Source: Streptomyces sp. G44
GTDB taxonomy: Bacteria > Actinomycetota > Actinomycetes > Streptomycetales > Streptomycetaceae
NCBI RefSeq assembly: GCF_016905445.1
Contig: NZ_JAFEXF010000045.1
Location: 1-43,886, forward strand
Reading direction: 5' to 3'
DNA length: 43,886 nucleotides
Both the position numbers and the translations under genes were made by a program. Of this stretch, positions 7,988 through 16,195 are shown one piece after another; positions within the stretch are counted from its first letter, which is position 1; each line of letters opens with the position of its first letter. The notes below the pieces were generated by a model. The model was not told the origin of the DNA and made no database searches. It saw only the letters and a program-made list of their open reading frames with translations.

Positions 7988-9340
7988 GTGCCAGCAAGCA
8001 ACCGAAACCCGCTGCGGGTGGCCGTACTCGCCGACTCCGACACGCGATGGAAATGGGGCGCTCTCACCGCGAACCGCATCGTGACGGACAGCCGGCCCGA
8101 GTCCGACGGCCACCGTCTCAGCGGGTACCTGCTCCGCGGCCGGGCCACGCCCACGCCCCGGCAGCTCGAAGAGGTGGGGGTGCGCGCGGACCGTCTGCGC
8201 GAGGTCACCGCCGTCGAGTTCCTGCGCGAGATGGAGCGGGACGCCCCCGACGTGATCGTCCTCGCCCTGGTGGGCGGGGCGGTCCAGGCGGTGCTGCACG
8301 GACTCGCCCGCGTCACCGAGGACGCCCGCCTCACGGGCGCCGCGAAGAAGCGCCCCGTCGTCGTCACCGGCTACGTCGGCGTCGTCTACGAGAAGCTCGC
8401 CGACGGCCTCCTCCTGCGGCACGGCGCGGACGTCGTCCTCGCCAACTCCCGCCAGGACGCGGAACGCTTCCGCGCGGTGTACGAAGGAGTGGGCGCCGAC
8501 GCCTCATCGGTCACCGAGGCCGCGCTGCCCTTCCTCGGCGGCGCGCCCTACCGGGAGCACGACCCGTACACGGTCGTCTTCGCCGCCCAGCCCTCCGTCC
8601 CGGAGAGCGCCGCGCACCGCACCTACCTGCTGCGCCGCCTCGCGGAGCACGCCCGGCTGCACCCCGACCGCGAGGTCCTGCTCAAGCTGCGCAGCAAGCC
8701 CGGCGAGCACACCACGCACATCGAGGAGCTGCCCTACCAGAAGCTGGCGCAGCGCCTCGACGGCGGGCTGCCGCCCAACCTCCGCCTCGTCTACGGGCAC
8801 ATGGGCGAGGTCCTGGACCGCACCGACCTGCTGGTCACCGTCAGCTCCACGGCCGCCCTGGAGTCCCTGCACCGGCGCATCCCCACCGCGGTCCTCACCG
8901 ACCTCGGGGTGCGCGAGGCGCTCGGCAACCACCACTTCACCGGCTCCGGGTGCCTCGCCTCCTTCGACCAGCTCGACGCGGGCCACCTGCCCGTGCCCGA
9001 CGCGCGGTGGCTGGCCCGGCAGGGCGTCGCCGCCGACGGGGCGTACGAGCAGGCCTTCGACGAGGCGAAGCGGAAGGTCACCGACCTCCTCGCCGACGCC
9101 GAGGCCGGCCGCATCGCGCCCCTGAAGCCCTACTACAGCCTCACCACCGCCCGCGGCTACCTGCCCGGCATCCTCGCCCGCCACCACCTCGCCCCCGACG
9201 GCTCCCCGCTGCCGGGCGCCCCCGCGCCCGACAAGGACCCGGGCCCCGTACGCCAGATCGTGCGCCGCGCCGCCCGCGGCGCCTACCGCCACGGGGTGCA
9301 GCGCGTGGCCCCCGTCATCCGCCGGATGGGCGAACTGTGA
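7988..9340 (+). CDS. Putative glycosyltransferase (DUF6716 type)
   Basis: 450-aa protein beginning LRVAVLADSDTRWKWG, an opening I associate with the actinobacterial DUF6716 family of putative glycosyltransferases. It shows two-domain GT-B-like character: an N-terminal Rossmann half with TGYVGVVYEKLADG and ANSRQDAERF, and a C-terminal half with LLKLRSKPGEHTTH and TVSSTAALES, the latter resembling the Ser/Thr motif of polysialyltransferases. A GTG start at 7988 is preferred over an in-frame ATG at 7949 because TAGCGT stands 7 nt before it. First gene of the rightward unit, 74 nt before the CMP-sugar synthetase gene. Probable role: a second nonulosonic acid transferase; this is inference from motifs and context. 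Confidence 0.75.
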   Translation: MPASNRNPLRVAVLADSDTRWKWGALTANRIVTDSRPESDGHRLSGYLLRGRATPTPRQLEEVGVRADRLREVTAVEFLREMERDAPDVIVLALVGGAVQAVLHGLARVTEDARLTGAAKKRPVVVTGYVGVVYEKLADGLLLRHGADVVLANSRQDAERFRAVYEGVGADASSVTEAALPFLGGAPYREHDPYTVVFAAQPSVPESAAHRTYLLRRLAEHARLHPDREVLLKLRSKPGEHTTHIEELPYQKLAQRLDGGLPPNLRLVYGHMGEVLDRTDLLVTVSSTAALESLHRRIPTAVLTDLGVREALGNHHFTGSGCLASFDQLDAGHLPVPDARWLARQGVAADGAYEQAFDEAKRKVTDLLADAEAGRIAPLKPYYSLTTARGYLPGILARHHLAPDGSPLPGAPAPDKDPGPVRQIVRRAARGAYRHGVQRVAPVIRRMGEL

Positions 9341-9352
9341 CCCGCCGGGACC

Positions 9353-9378
9353 GACGGCGGGCGGAGGAGCCCGCCGTC
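9353..9378 (+). other. Intercistronic hairpin with GGAGGA loop
   Basis: Perfect 10-bp stem GACGGCGGGC/GCCCGCCGTC around the loop GGAGGA, directly after the stop at 9340 and 37 nt before the next ATG. It could act as an attenuator or processing site between the glycosyltransferase and CMP-sugar synthetase genes. There is no T-tract. Confidence 0.45.
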
Positions 9379-9414
9379 ACCGCCCCCGACCTCCTCCCAC
9401 TCCCAGGAGCCCCC

Positions 9415-10728
9415 ATGTCCCACCCCGGCCCGGCGAGTACGCAGTCCCGCCGCGTCCTCGCCGTCATCCCCGCCCGCGGCGGCTCCAAGGGCGTGCCCGC
9501 CAAGAACCTCGCGCCGGTCGGCGGCGTGCCGCTGGTGGTCAGGGCCGTCCAGGCCTGCCTGGCGGCCCGGCTCGTCACGGACGTCGTGGTCTCCACCGAC
9601 GACCACGTGATCGGCGAGACCGCCCGCGCCGCCGGCGCCGAGGTGGTCCTGCGCCCCGCCGCGATCGCCGGGGACACCGCGACCAGCGAGGCCGCCGTCC
9701 TGCACGCGATGGACGCCCACGAGGCCCGGCACGGCACCCGCGTCGACGCCGTCCTGCTCGTGCAGTGCACCAGCCCCTTCCTCACCCCCGAGGACGTCGA
9801 CGGGGTCGCCGCCGCCGTCGTGGAGAAGGGCGCGGACACCGCCGTCACGGTCGCCCCCTTCCACGGCTTCATCTGGCGTGACGCGGCCGACGACGCCGAC
9901 GGCTCGGGCGGCCCCGGCGATGTGCCCGCGCAGCGCACCGACTCCCTGGGCGGCACGGCGACCCTCGCCAACTCCACCCGCACCGGCGGCGGTTACGGCG
10001 TCAACCACGACAAGTCCTTCCGCCCGCGCCGCCAGGACCGCCCCCAGGACCTCCTGGAGACCGGCGCCGCCTACGCGATGGACGCGGCCGGCTTCCGTAC
10101 CGAGAAGCACCGCTTCTTCGGCCACACCGAGCCGGTCCGCACCGACCCCGCCCGCGTCCTGGAGGTCGACGACCCGCACGACCTGGCGCGGGCCCGCGCG
10201 CTGGCCCCCCTCTTCGACCCGGGCCACACGCGAGCTCTGCCCACCGCCGCCGACATCGACGCGGTGGTCCTCGACTTCGACGGCACCCAGACCGACGACA
10301 GGGTGCTGGTCGACTCCGAAGGACGGGAGTTCGTCTCCGTGCACCGCGGGGACGGCCTCGGCATCGCGGCCCTCCGCAGGAGCGGCCTCCCCATGCTGAT
10401 CCTGTCCACGGAGCAGAACCCGGTCGTCGCCGCCCGCGCCAGGAAGCTCAAGCTCCCCGTGCTGCACGGCATCGACCGGAAAGACCTCGCACTGAAGCAG
10501 TGGTGCGAGGAACAGGGCATCGCGCCCGAGCGCGTGCTCTACGTCGGCAACGACGTCAACGACCTCCCGTGCTTCGCCCTCGTGGGCTGGCCCGTGGCGG
10601 TCGCCGGCGCCCACGACGTCGTACGCGACGCGGCCCGCGCGGTCACCACCGTCCGCGGCGGTGAAGGCGCGATCCGAGAGATCGCCAGCTGGATCCTCGG
10701 CCCCTCTCTCGACTCCCTCCACGATTAA
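9415..10728 (+). CDS. CMP-nonulosonate synthetase fused to KdsC-like phosphatase
   Basis: 437-aa two-domain enzyme. Residues ~12-260 are a CMP-sialic-acid synthetase (NeuA) domain: VIPARGGSKGVPAKN (17-31), STDD (60-63), QCTSPFL (117-123), and GVNHDKSFRPRRQDRP (195-210). Residues ~280-437 are a KdsC-like HAD phosphatase: motif I DFDGTQTDD with both acids (Asp287, Asp289), motif II LSTE (330-333), Lys356, and GNDVND (378-383), so the domain should be active. A Gly/Asp-rich insertion lies near 156-193. AGGAG six bases before ATG 9415 fixes the start. In one chain it could dephosphorylate Kdn-9-phosphate (or a related sugar) and then load it onto CMP, acting just after the NeuB-type synthase encoded next. 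Substrate is inferred. Confidence 0.88.
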   Translation: MSHPGPASTQSRRVLAVIPARGGSKGVPAKNLAPVGGVPLVVRAVQACLAARLVTDVVVSTDDHVIGETARAAGAEVVLRPAAIAGDTATSEAAVLHAMDAHEARHGTRVDAVLLVQCTSPFLTPEDVDGVAAAVVEKGADTAVTVAPFHGFIWRDAADDADGSGGPGDVPAQRTDSLGGTATLANSTRTGGGYGVNHDKSFRPRRQDRPQDLLETGAAYAMDAAGFRTEKHRFFGHTEPVRTDPARVLEVDDPHDLARARALAPLFDPGHTRALPTAADIDAVVLDFDGTQTDDRVLVDSEGREFVSVHRGDGLGIAALRRSGLPMLILSTEQNPVVAARARKLKLPVLHGIDRKDLALKQWCEEQGIAPERVLYVGNDVNDLPCFALVGWPVAVAGAHDVVRDAARAVTTVRGGEGAIREIASWILGPSLDSLHD

Positions 10729-10742
10729 GGAAAGTTCCTGTC

Positions 10743-11723
10743 ATGAGCTCCCGCACCCCCGTCACCTCCATCACCGCCGACCCCCGTCTGCGTCAGTTCG
10801 GTTCCAAGACGGCCGGTCCCGGTCAGCCCGTGTACATCACCGGTGAGATCGGCATCAACCACAACGGCGACCTGGAGAACGCGTTCAAGCTGACCGCCGT
10901 GGCCGCCGAGGCGGGCTGCGACGCGGTCAAGTTCCAGAGGCGCACCCCCGAGATCTGCACCCCGCGCGACCAGTGGGACATCGAGCGCGACACCCCCTGG
11001 GGCCGCATGACGTACATCGACTACCGCCACCGCGTGGAGTTCGGCGAGGACGAGTACCGCCGGATCGACGAGTACTGCAAGTCCAAGAACATCGACTGGT
11101 TCGCCTCCCCGTGGGACACCGAGGCCGTCGCCTTCCTGGAGAAGTTCGACCTGCCCGCCCACAAGGTCGCCTCCGCCTCCCTCACGGACGACGAGCTGCT
11201 GCGCGCCCTGCGCGCCACCGGCCGCACGGTCATCCTCTCCACCGGCATGTCGACGCCGAAGCAGATCCGCCACGCCGTCGAGGTCCTCGGCAGCGACAAC
11301 ATCCTGATGTGCCACGCCACGTCGACGTACCCGGCGCAGGCCGAGGAGCTGAACCTGCGCGTCATCAACACCCTCCAGCAGGAGTACCCGAACGTCCCGA
11401 TCGGCTACTCCGGCCACGAGACCGGCCTCCAGACCACCCTCGCGGCCGTCGCCCTCGGCGCCACCTTCGTCGAGCGCCACATCACCCTCGACCGCGCCAT
11501 GTGGGGCTCCGACCAGGCCGCCTCCGTCGAGCCGCAGGGCCTGACCCGCCTGGTCCGCGACATCCGCACCATCGAGGCGTCCCTCGGTGACGGCGTCAAG
11601 AAGGTCTACGAGTCGGAGCTCGGCCCCATGAAGAAGCTCCGCCGCGTCGCGGGCGTCGTCGCCGAGGCCGAGTCGTCGACGGACGGGTCCGCGGACGCCG
11701 GCGCCCAGCCGGTCGCGGTCTGA
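10743..11723 (+). CDS. NeuB-family nonulosonic acid synthase, no SAF domain
   Basis: 326-aa TIM-barrel synthase that condenses phosphoenolpyruvate with a hexose. Family marks: TGEIGINHNGDL near the start, CDAVKFQ, FASPWD, ILSTGMST, MCHATSTYP and GYSGHE. A normal NeuB continues into a ~60-aa SAF (antifreeze-like) domain that contacts the N-acetylmannosamine; here the barrel is followed only by a short Ala/Ser-rich tail. Loss of that domain and the neighbouring phosphatase favour a sugar-phosphate substrate such as mannose-6-phosphate (giving Kdn-9-phosphate), but this is inference. AAGGAAAG precedes the ATG and the gap to the upstream gene is 14 nt, so they are co-transcribed. Confidence 0.88.
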   Translation: MSSRTPVTSITADPRLRQFGSKTAGPGQPVYITGEIGINHNGDLENAFKLTAVAAEAGCDAVKFQRRTPEICTPRDQWDIERDTPWGRMTYIDYRHRVEFGEDEYRRIDEYCKSKNIDWFASPWDTEAVAFLEKFDLPAHKVASASLTDDELLRALRATGRTVILSTGMSTPKQIRHAVEVLGSDNILMCHATSTYPAQAEELNLRVINTLQQEYPNVPIGYSGHETGLQTTLAAVALGATFVERHITLDRAMWGSDQAASVEPQGLTRLVRDIRTIEASLGDGVKKVYESELGPMKKLRRVAGVVAEAESSTDGSADAGAQPVAV

Positions 11724-11733
11724 GCGCCCACCG

Positions 11734-11754
11734 GTTACGGGATACGGACGTAAC
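11734..11754 (+). promoter_or_regulatory. GTTACG-N9-CGTAAC inverted repeat
   Basis: A 6-bp perfect inverted repeat sits in the 35-nt gap between the NeuB-type gene and the next ATG (11759). It may be an internal promoter or operator element; nothing else supports it. Confidence 0.25.
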
Positions 11755-11758
11755 GACG

Positions 11759-12883
11759 ATGAGCCCCCGAGCCGGCCTGGCCGCCGACACCGCCGCCCCC
11801 TCCACGCTCGCCTTCGTGGAGAGCCCTGTTCAGCTGCTGAACGTCCTGGAGTGGGCGCACGCCGCGGCCGCGACCGGCCCGGCCGGGGGCCTCACCGTCG
11901 TCGTCCTGTCGCCCAACGACCCCATGACGCGCGGCCAGTTGCGCCGCATGGCGCAGCTCGTGCGCGACGAGGGCGTCGAGGTCCGCTGGGAGGAGGCGCG
12001 CGGCGGCGCGACGGCTCCCTTCCAGACGATAGGGGGCCTCGCGGGAGCGCTGCGCAAGGCCGACCGGATCGTCATAGGCGACCCGTTCTCCCGCTACGTG
12101 CAGCTGCTGCTGACGATCACCCGGGCCCGCTCCCTGGTGGTGGTGGACGACGGCACGGCGACCATGGAGTTCATCGCCCAGCTGGCCCGTGGCGAGCGCC
12201 TGGTGCGCTGGCACCGCAAGGGCGGCCGCCCCGGCCCCCGTGACCTGCTCTTCGCCCCGGTCTCCGCCTCGGCGCGGCGGCGCCTGACGCCCGGCGGGGC
12301 GCGCACGGTGGAGGTCTTCTCCTCCATGCCGATCGACCAGGCGCCGCCCGGCGTCGACGTCACGGTCAACGCCTTCGCCTGGACCAGGGAGCGCTTCGGC
12401 CCGCCCCGCATCACCCGCGGCGCCGACCTGGTCGGCACGTCCCTCGTGGAGACCGGCGTGGTGGACCCCGACCGCTATGTGGAAGCGGTCCGCGCCCTCG
12501 CCGTGACCCACGGGGCGACGCGGTACTTCGCGCACCGCCGCGAGAGCTCCGAGAAGCTGCACCGCCTGGCGGTGGAGACGGGACTCCAGGTGGTCCGCCC
12601 CGACCTGCCGCTGGAACTGATCGCCCGCCGCGGCCCGGTCGGCCGCACGATCCTCAGCTTCCCCTCCACGGTCGTCCACACCCTGCCCCTGGCCCTGGCG
12701 GGCACGGAGGTGAAGGTGGCGGTCTGCGACATCGACCCGTCCTGGCTCACGGAGAACGCCTCGCCGCGCGCCCAGGGCTTCCTGTCCGGCGTGACGGGGA
12801 CGGCACGGGACGTGCACCGGCTGACGGCGGTCATCACGTCGGCCGGAAGTCCGCGAAGCGTGGGGTCCCCGGCTCCGGGGTGA
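11759..12883 (+). CDS. Sialyltransferase-like protein (GT52-like)
   Basis: 374-aa protein with the opening LAFVESPVQLLNVLEWA (17-33), the usual beginning of GT52-type and related bacterial sialyltransferases. An acidic-Gly motif VVDDGTATME (128-137) and a late Ser/Thr motif SFPSTVVHTL match the catalytic layout of polysialyltransferases; a YFAHRRES segment stands where the HP motif is expected. Last gene of the rightward unit, 35 nt after the NeuB-type gene. Its last 50 bp overlap the oppositely oriented decarboxylase-like gene. Likely a third nonulosonic acid transferase of the polymer pathway; the linkage formed is unknown. Confidence 0.78.
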   Translation: MSPRAGLAADTAAPSTLAFVESPVQLLNVLEWAHAAAATGPAGGLTVVVLSPNDPMTRGQLRRMAQLVRDEGVEVRWEEARGGATAPFQTIGGLAGALRKADRIVIGDPFSRYVQLLLTITRARSLVVVDDGTATMEFIAQLARGERLVRWHRKGGRPGPRDLLFAPVSASARRRLTPGGARTVEVFSSMPIDQAPPGVDVTVNAFAWTRERFGPPRITRGADLVGTSLVETGVVDPDRYVEAVRALAVTHGATRYFAHRRESSEKLHRLAVETGLQVVRPDLPLELIARRGPVGRTILSFPSTVVHTLPLALAGTEVKVAVCDIDPSWLTENASPRAQGFLSGVTGTARDVHRLTAVITSAGSPRSVGSPAPG

Positions 12884-13406
12884 GCCGGGTGGCGCGGGCC
12901 ACGAAGCTGATCGCGTGGTACCAGCCGCCGAGCATCAGCAGGTCCAGGAACTGCTCGTCGGTGAACTCCGCGGCGAGCCGCTCCCACAGGGCGTCGTCGA
13001 TGTCGCCGCCCGCGTGCAGCGCGTCGCTCAGCTCGATCAGCAGCCGGTCGCGCTCGCTCTCCCAGCAGGGGTCGGTGCTCGCGCCGTGGGTGAGCGAGGC
13101 GATCTGCGCGTCGTCGAGGCCGGCCTTGGCGGAGAAGCGGGCGACGTGGACGGCCCACTCGTACTCGGCGTGGCACAGGGCGCAGACACGGTCGACGACG
13201 ATCTCCCGGTCGCGCAGCCCGGCGCTGAAGTTCCGGCCGAGTTCATAGGAGCCCCAGCCGTGCATCGCCGCGGCCATCGGGACGTTGCGCGCGAACATGC
13301 GGAACAGGGCGATGGGTTCCTGACCCGGCGGCATCATGCGCCGCAGGACGGCGGCGGCCTCGGGCGGGAAGGGGGCGCGCAGGGGCGGTATCCGCTCGTC
13401 GCTCAT
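12834..13406 (-). CDS. Carboxymuconolactone decarboxylase/AhpD-like protein
   Basis: 190-aa all-helical protein of the CMD/AhpD superfamily. The redox motif is present as CALCHAEYEW (Cys75, Cys78, His79), so a thiol peroxidase or disulfide reductase-like activity is as likely as a true decarboxylase. Otherwise: an N-terminal helix pair, GRNFSAGLRDREIVVDRV before the motif, and a long C-terminal helix ending near TDEQFLDLLMLGGWYHAISFV. It follows the phosphatase gene by 33 nt on the same strand. Its 3' end overlaps the sialyltransferase-like gene on the other strand by 50 bp. Biological substrate unknown. Confidence 0.88.
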   Translation of the reverse strand: MSDERIPPLRAPFPPEAAAVLRRMMPPGQEPIALFRMFARNVPMAAAMHGWGSYELGRNFSAGLRDREIVVDRVCALCHAEYEWAVHVARFSAKAGLDDAQIASLTHGASTDPCWESERDRLLIELSDALHAGGDIDDALWERLAAEFTDEQFLDLLMLGGWYHAISFVARATRLTPEPGTPRFADFRPT

Positions 13407-13439
13407 GGCTGCCTCTCGTCGACGGGTCCCTCGGTGCCC

Positions 13440-13898
13440 TCAGGCCTGGCCGGTGAAGCGCTCCACGTACCGCCGCTGCCAGGGCGTCTCCACGGCGTGC
13501 CGGTCGTAGTGGGTCCGTACGAACGCGACGGCCTCCCCGGCGGGTACCCCGTCGAGCACGGCGACGCACGCCAGCGCGGTGCCCGTCCGCCCGCGCCCGC
13601 CCCCGCAGGCCACCTCCACGCGCTCCGCGGCCGAGCGCTCCCACACCTCGCGCAGCAGCTCCCGGGCCCGCGCGCGGTCGCTCGGCAGCCGGAAGTCCGG
13701 CCAGCGCAGCCAGCGGGACTCCCACGGGACCTCCGGCGGACGCCTGCCGAGCAGATAGACGCCGAGGCCGGGCCTGTCGCCGTCGGGCAGCGGGTGGCGG
13801 AGCCCACGCCCCCGGACGAGCCGCCCGGAGGGCAGCCGCAGCACGCCGGGGGCGGTGGGCCGCCAGGCCGCTGTCGTCGCGTCGGGTTCCTCGGTCAT
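13440..13898 (-). CDS. Protein-tyrosine-phosphatase-like protein
   Basis: 152-aa compact phosphatase. The P-loop is VEVACGGGRGRTGTA with Cys98 and Arg104 in the CX5R arrangement followed by Thr, and a WPD-like loop WPDF (66-69) supplies a general acid Asp68. It has no membrane segment or signal peptide. It is about the length of dual-specificity or atypical tyrosine phosphatases. It is the first gene of a probable two-gene unit with the AhpD-like protein. Substrate unknown; phosphoprotein or phosphoinositide-like small molecules are both possible. Confidence 0.82.
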   Translation of the reverse strand: MTEEPDATTAAWRPTAPGVLRLPSGRLVRGRGLRHPLPDGDRPGLGVYLLGRRPPEVPWESRWLRWPDFRLPSDRARARELLREVWERSAAERVEVACGGGRGRTGTALACVAVLDGVPAGEAVAFVRTHYDRHAVETPWQRRYVERFTGQA

Positions 13899-14090
13899 GC
13901 CGGCCGGTGCCTCCCTGGGGTGTGGTGCGCGGACGCCTCATTCTCACGCCCGGACCCGCCCGCCGCAGGGATTTCCCCGGACCGGCCCCGGGGGGCGTAC
14001 CCCGCCCTCCCCCGCCCGGTGGAGCCCGCCCGCACGGAACCCGCCCCCACGGTGACGCCCCCGGTGCCGCCCGCGCGCCAGCATCACCCC

Positions 14091-14612
14091 ATGCCGAGAA
14101 TCTCCGCACTGCCCGACGTCCCCCGCTGGGCCGTCCTCGCCGCCCACGCCGTGCCGTGGATCACCCTGCCCTCCGGACTGTGGCGGGTGGCCCTGGTGGC
14201 CGGGCTGCCCGTGACCGCGCAGGAGCAGCACGGCACCGGCGAGGCCGTGTACATCCTGCTGCTCAGCCTGGTGTCCGAGGGACTGGCGTTGCTCACGCTC
14301 GGTCTGGTGCGCGGGTGGGGTGAGGTCGTGCCGGGGTGGGTACCCGTGATCGGCGGGCGGCCGGTGCCGACGATGGCCGCCGTCGTGCCCGCCCTGCTGG
14401 GTGCCGCCGTGCTGTTCGGCCTGGTGGGCTGGGCCTTCTACGCACAGATCGCCGGATTGGGGAGTGAAACGGATGTGACGGACAGTACAGCGCAAACCGC
14501 CCTGCTTGTGGTTTGCTATGTACCGCTGATCGCCTGGCCGCCCTTGCTGACGGCGGTCGCCCTCGCCTACTACAGGCGCCGGACGGCCTGTGCGTCCCCT
14601 GAGGCGGCGTGA
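14091..14612 (+). CDS. Small four-helix membrane protein, unknown function
   Basis: 173-aa integral membrane protein with four hydrophobic stretches (near 13-34, 47-65, 92-118 and 134-160) and short polar loops; the loop at 40-46 and the segment GLGSETDVTDST are predicted outside. I do not recognise a named family. The ATG at 14091 directly precedes the first helix; an upstream open frame overlaps antisense genes and is rejected. It is monocistronic and faces away from the phosphatase gene across 192 bp in which I see no clear promoter. Confidence 0.75.
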   Translation: MPRISALPDVPRWAVLAAHAVPWITLPSGLWRVALVAGLPVTAQEQHGTGEAVYILLLSLVSEGLALLTLGLVRGWGEVVPGWVPVIGGRPVPTMAAVVPALLGAAVLFGLVGWAFYAQIAGLGSETDVTDSTAQTALLVVCYVPLIAWPPLLTAVALAYYRRRTACASPEAA

Positions 14613-14731
14613 AAGTTTACCCATCCCGATCAGCGGCCATGCGCCACGAGGCCACTCTTTCTTCCCCTATCGGGCTGAACTTTTGTTGATCGTGGGTTAG
14701 TTGGCCGCTGCATCGCCCTACCCTTCAGAGG

Positions 14732-15991
14732 GTGAACCAACTGATGTCCTGTGCGACCGAAGAGGTGTCCGCCGACGTGTTCGGAACGCAGTCCGCGCCC
14801 GCGGAGACGCTTCCCGGCGCGTTGCCCGAAGCGCTCCGTGCCGAGCTCGTCGCGTTCCGTCGCGACCTGCACATGCACCCGGAGCTCGGCAACCAGGAGT
14901 TCCGCACCACCGCCGCCATCAAGGCCCGCCTGGAGGAGGCGGGCCTGGCGCCCCGTGTGCTCGCCGGCGGCACCGGGCTCGTCTGCGACATCGGTGTGCC
15001 GGACGGGACGCGCCCCATGCTCGCCCTGCGCGCCGACATCGACGCGCTGCCCATCCCGGACACCAAGCTCGGCGTGCCCTACCGCTCCACGGTGCCCGAC
15101 CGCGCCCACGCCTGCGGCCACGACGTGCACACCACCGTCGTCCTCGGCGCCGGCCTGGTCTTCGCCGATCTGGCGCGCAAGGGGCAGCTGCCCTTCCCGG
15201 TGCGGCTGATCTTCCAGCCCGCCGAGGAGGTCCTGCCGGGCGGCGCCGCCGACGCCATCAAGGACGGTGTGCTCGACGGCGTAGGGAAGATCATCGCCGT
15301 GCACTGCGACCCCCGCGTCGACGCGGGCCGCATCGGGCTGCGCCACGGCCCCATCACCTCCGCTTGCGACCGCCTGGAGGTCGCGCTCGACGGACCGGGC
15401 GGACACACCGCGCGCCCGCACCTCACCACCGACCTCGTCACCGCCGTCGCCAGGGTCGCCACCGAGGTCCCGGCCCTGGTCGCCCGCCGCGCCGACGCCC
15501 GCTCCGGCCTCTCGCTGACCTGGGGCCGCATCGAGTCCGGGCACGCGCCGAACGTCATCCCGCAGCACGCCGAGCTCTCCGGCACCGTGCGCTGCCTGGA
15601 CCTCAGGGCCTGGCGGCAGGCGCCCGACCTGGTGCACGACGCCATCCAGGAGATCGCCGACCTCCACCGCGCCAAGTCCGAGGTCACCTACATCCGCGGC
15701 GTCCCGCCCGTCGTCAACGACGGCGCCGTCGCCGACCTGTTGCGCGACGCCATGGTCGAGCGGCGCGGCCCGCACTCGGTCGAGGACACCGAACAGAGCC
15801 TCGGCGGCGAGGACTTCTCCTGGTACCTGGAGCACGTGCCCGGTGCCATGGCCCGGCTCGGTGTCCGCAAGCCGGGGGAGCGCACCGTGCGCGACCTCCA
15901 CCAGGGCGACTTCGACGCGGACGAGACGGCCATCAAGGTCGGCGTCGAACTCTTCACCGCCGCGGCCCTGTTGGACGCGGCACGCGAGTGA
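14732..15991 (+). CDS. M20-family amidohydrolase
   Basis: 419-aa zinc peptidase-fold hydrolase of the M20D type (N-acyl-amino acid, hippurate or IAA-conjugate hydrolases). Metal ligands are visible in ACGHDVHT (Cys128, His130, His133) and PAEE (164-167), followed by the lid domain with GPGGHTARPH and by SLGGEDFSWY near the C-terminus. The GTG at 14732 has TACCCT seven bases upstream, a likely -10 of a leaderless message. No signal peptide, so it acts in the cytoplasm. A 24-bp hairpin closes the transcript. It lies just before the nucleoside genes but lacks their operator, so it is probably outside that regulon. Confidence 0.9.
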   Translation: MNQLMSCATEEVSADVFGTQSAPAETLPGALPEALRAELVAFRRDLHMHPELGNQEFRTTAAIKARLEEAGLAPRVLAGGTGLVCDIGVPDGTRPMLALRADIDALPIPDTKLGVPYRSTVPDRAHACGHDVHTTVVLGAGLVFADLARKGQLPFPVRLIFQPAEEVLPGGAADAIKDGVLDGVGKIIAVHCDPRVDAGRIGLRHGPITSACDRLEVALDGPGGHTARPHLTTDLVTAVARVATEVPALVARRADARSGLSLTWGRIESGHAPNVIPQHAELSGTVRCLDLRAWRQAPDLVHDAIQEIADLHRAKSEVTYIRGVPPVVNDGAVADLLRDAMVERRGPHSVEDTEQSLGGEDFSWYLEHVPGAMARLGVRKPGERTVRDLHQGDFDADETAIKVGVELFTAAALLDAARE

Positions 15992-16007
15992 GCCGAGTGG
16001 GGCAAGA

Positions 16008-16060
16008 GGGCCGAGAGGGTGAAAGGGCGCCGGGCAGGCGCCCTTTCACCCTCTCGGCCC
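16008..16060 (+). terminator. 24-bp perfect hairpin terminator
   Basis: Perfect 24-bp stem (16008-16031 with 16037-16060) around the 5-nt loop GGGCA, 17 nt after the amidohydrolase stop. Although no T-tract follows, a stem of this length separates the amidohydrolase from the nucleoside genes. Confidence 0.9.
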
Positions 16061-16125
16061 CTCGCGCATGGCCGGCGCCCGGCACGAATGGGTAACGGCC
16101 GCGCGGAAAACCGTTCCCTTCCTTT

Positions 16126-16141
16126 CTACGCGCGTTAATGT
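16126..16141 (+). promoter_or_regulatory. Nucleoside-regulon operator 1 and promoter
   Basis: CTACGCGCGTTA (16126-16137) is one intact CTACGC half-site with a degenerate second half. It overlaps TAATGT (16136-16141), a fair -10. Downstream (16144-16160) follows a block almost identical to that behind operator 2. It lies 59 bp before the first BMP lipoprotein start. Confidence 0.65.
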
Positions 16142-16195
16142 GCGCCGAAATCAGCGCCGTCAACGGTGCGTTGGGGAACGTGAGGAGTGCGTCCT

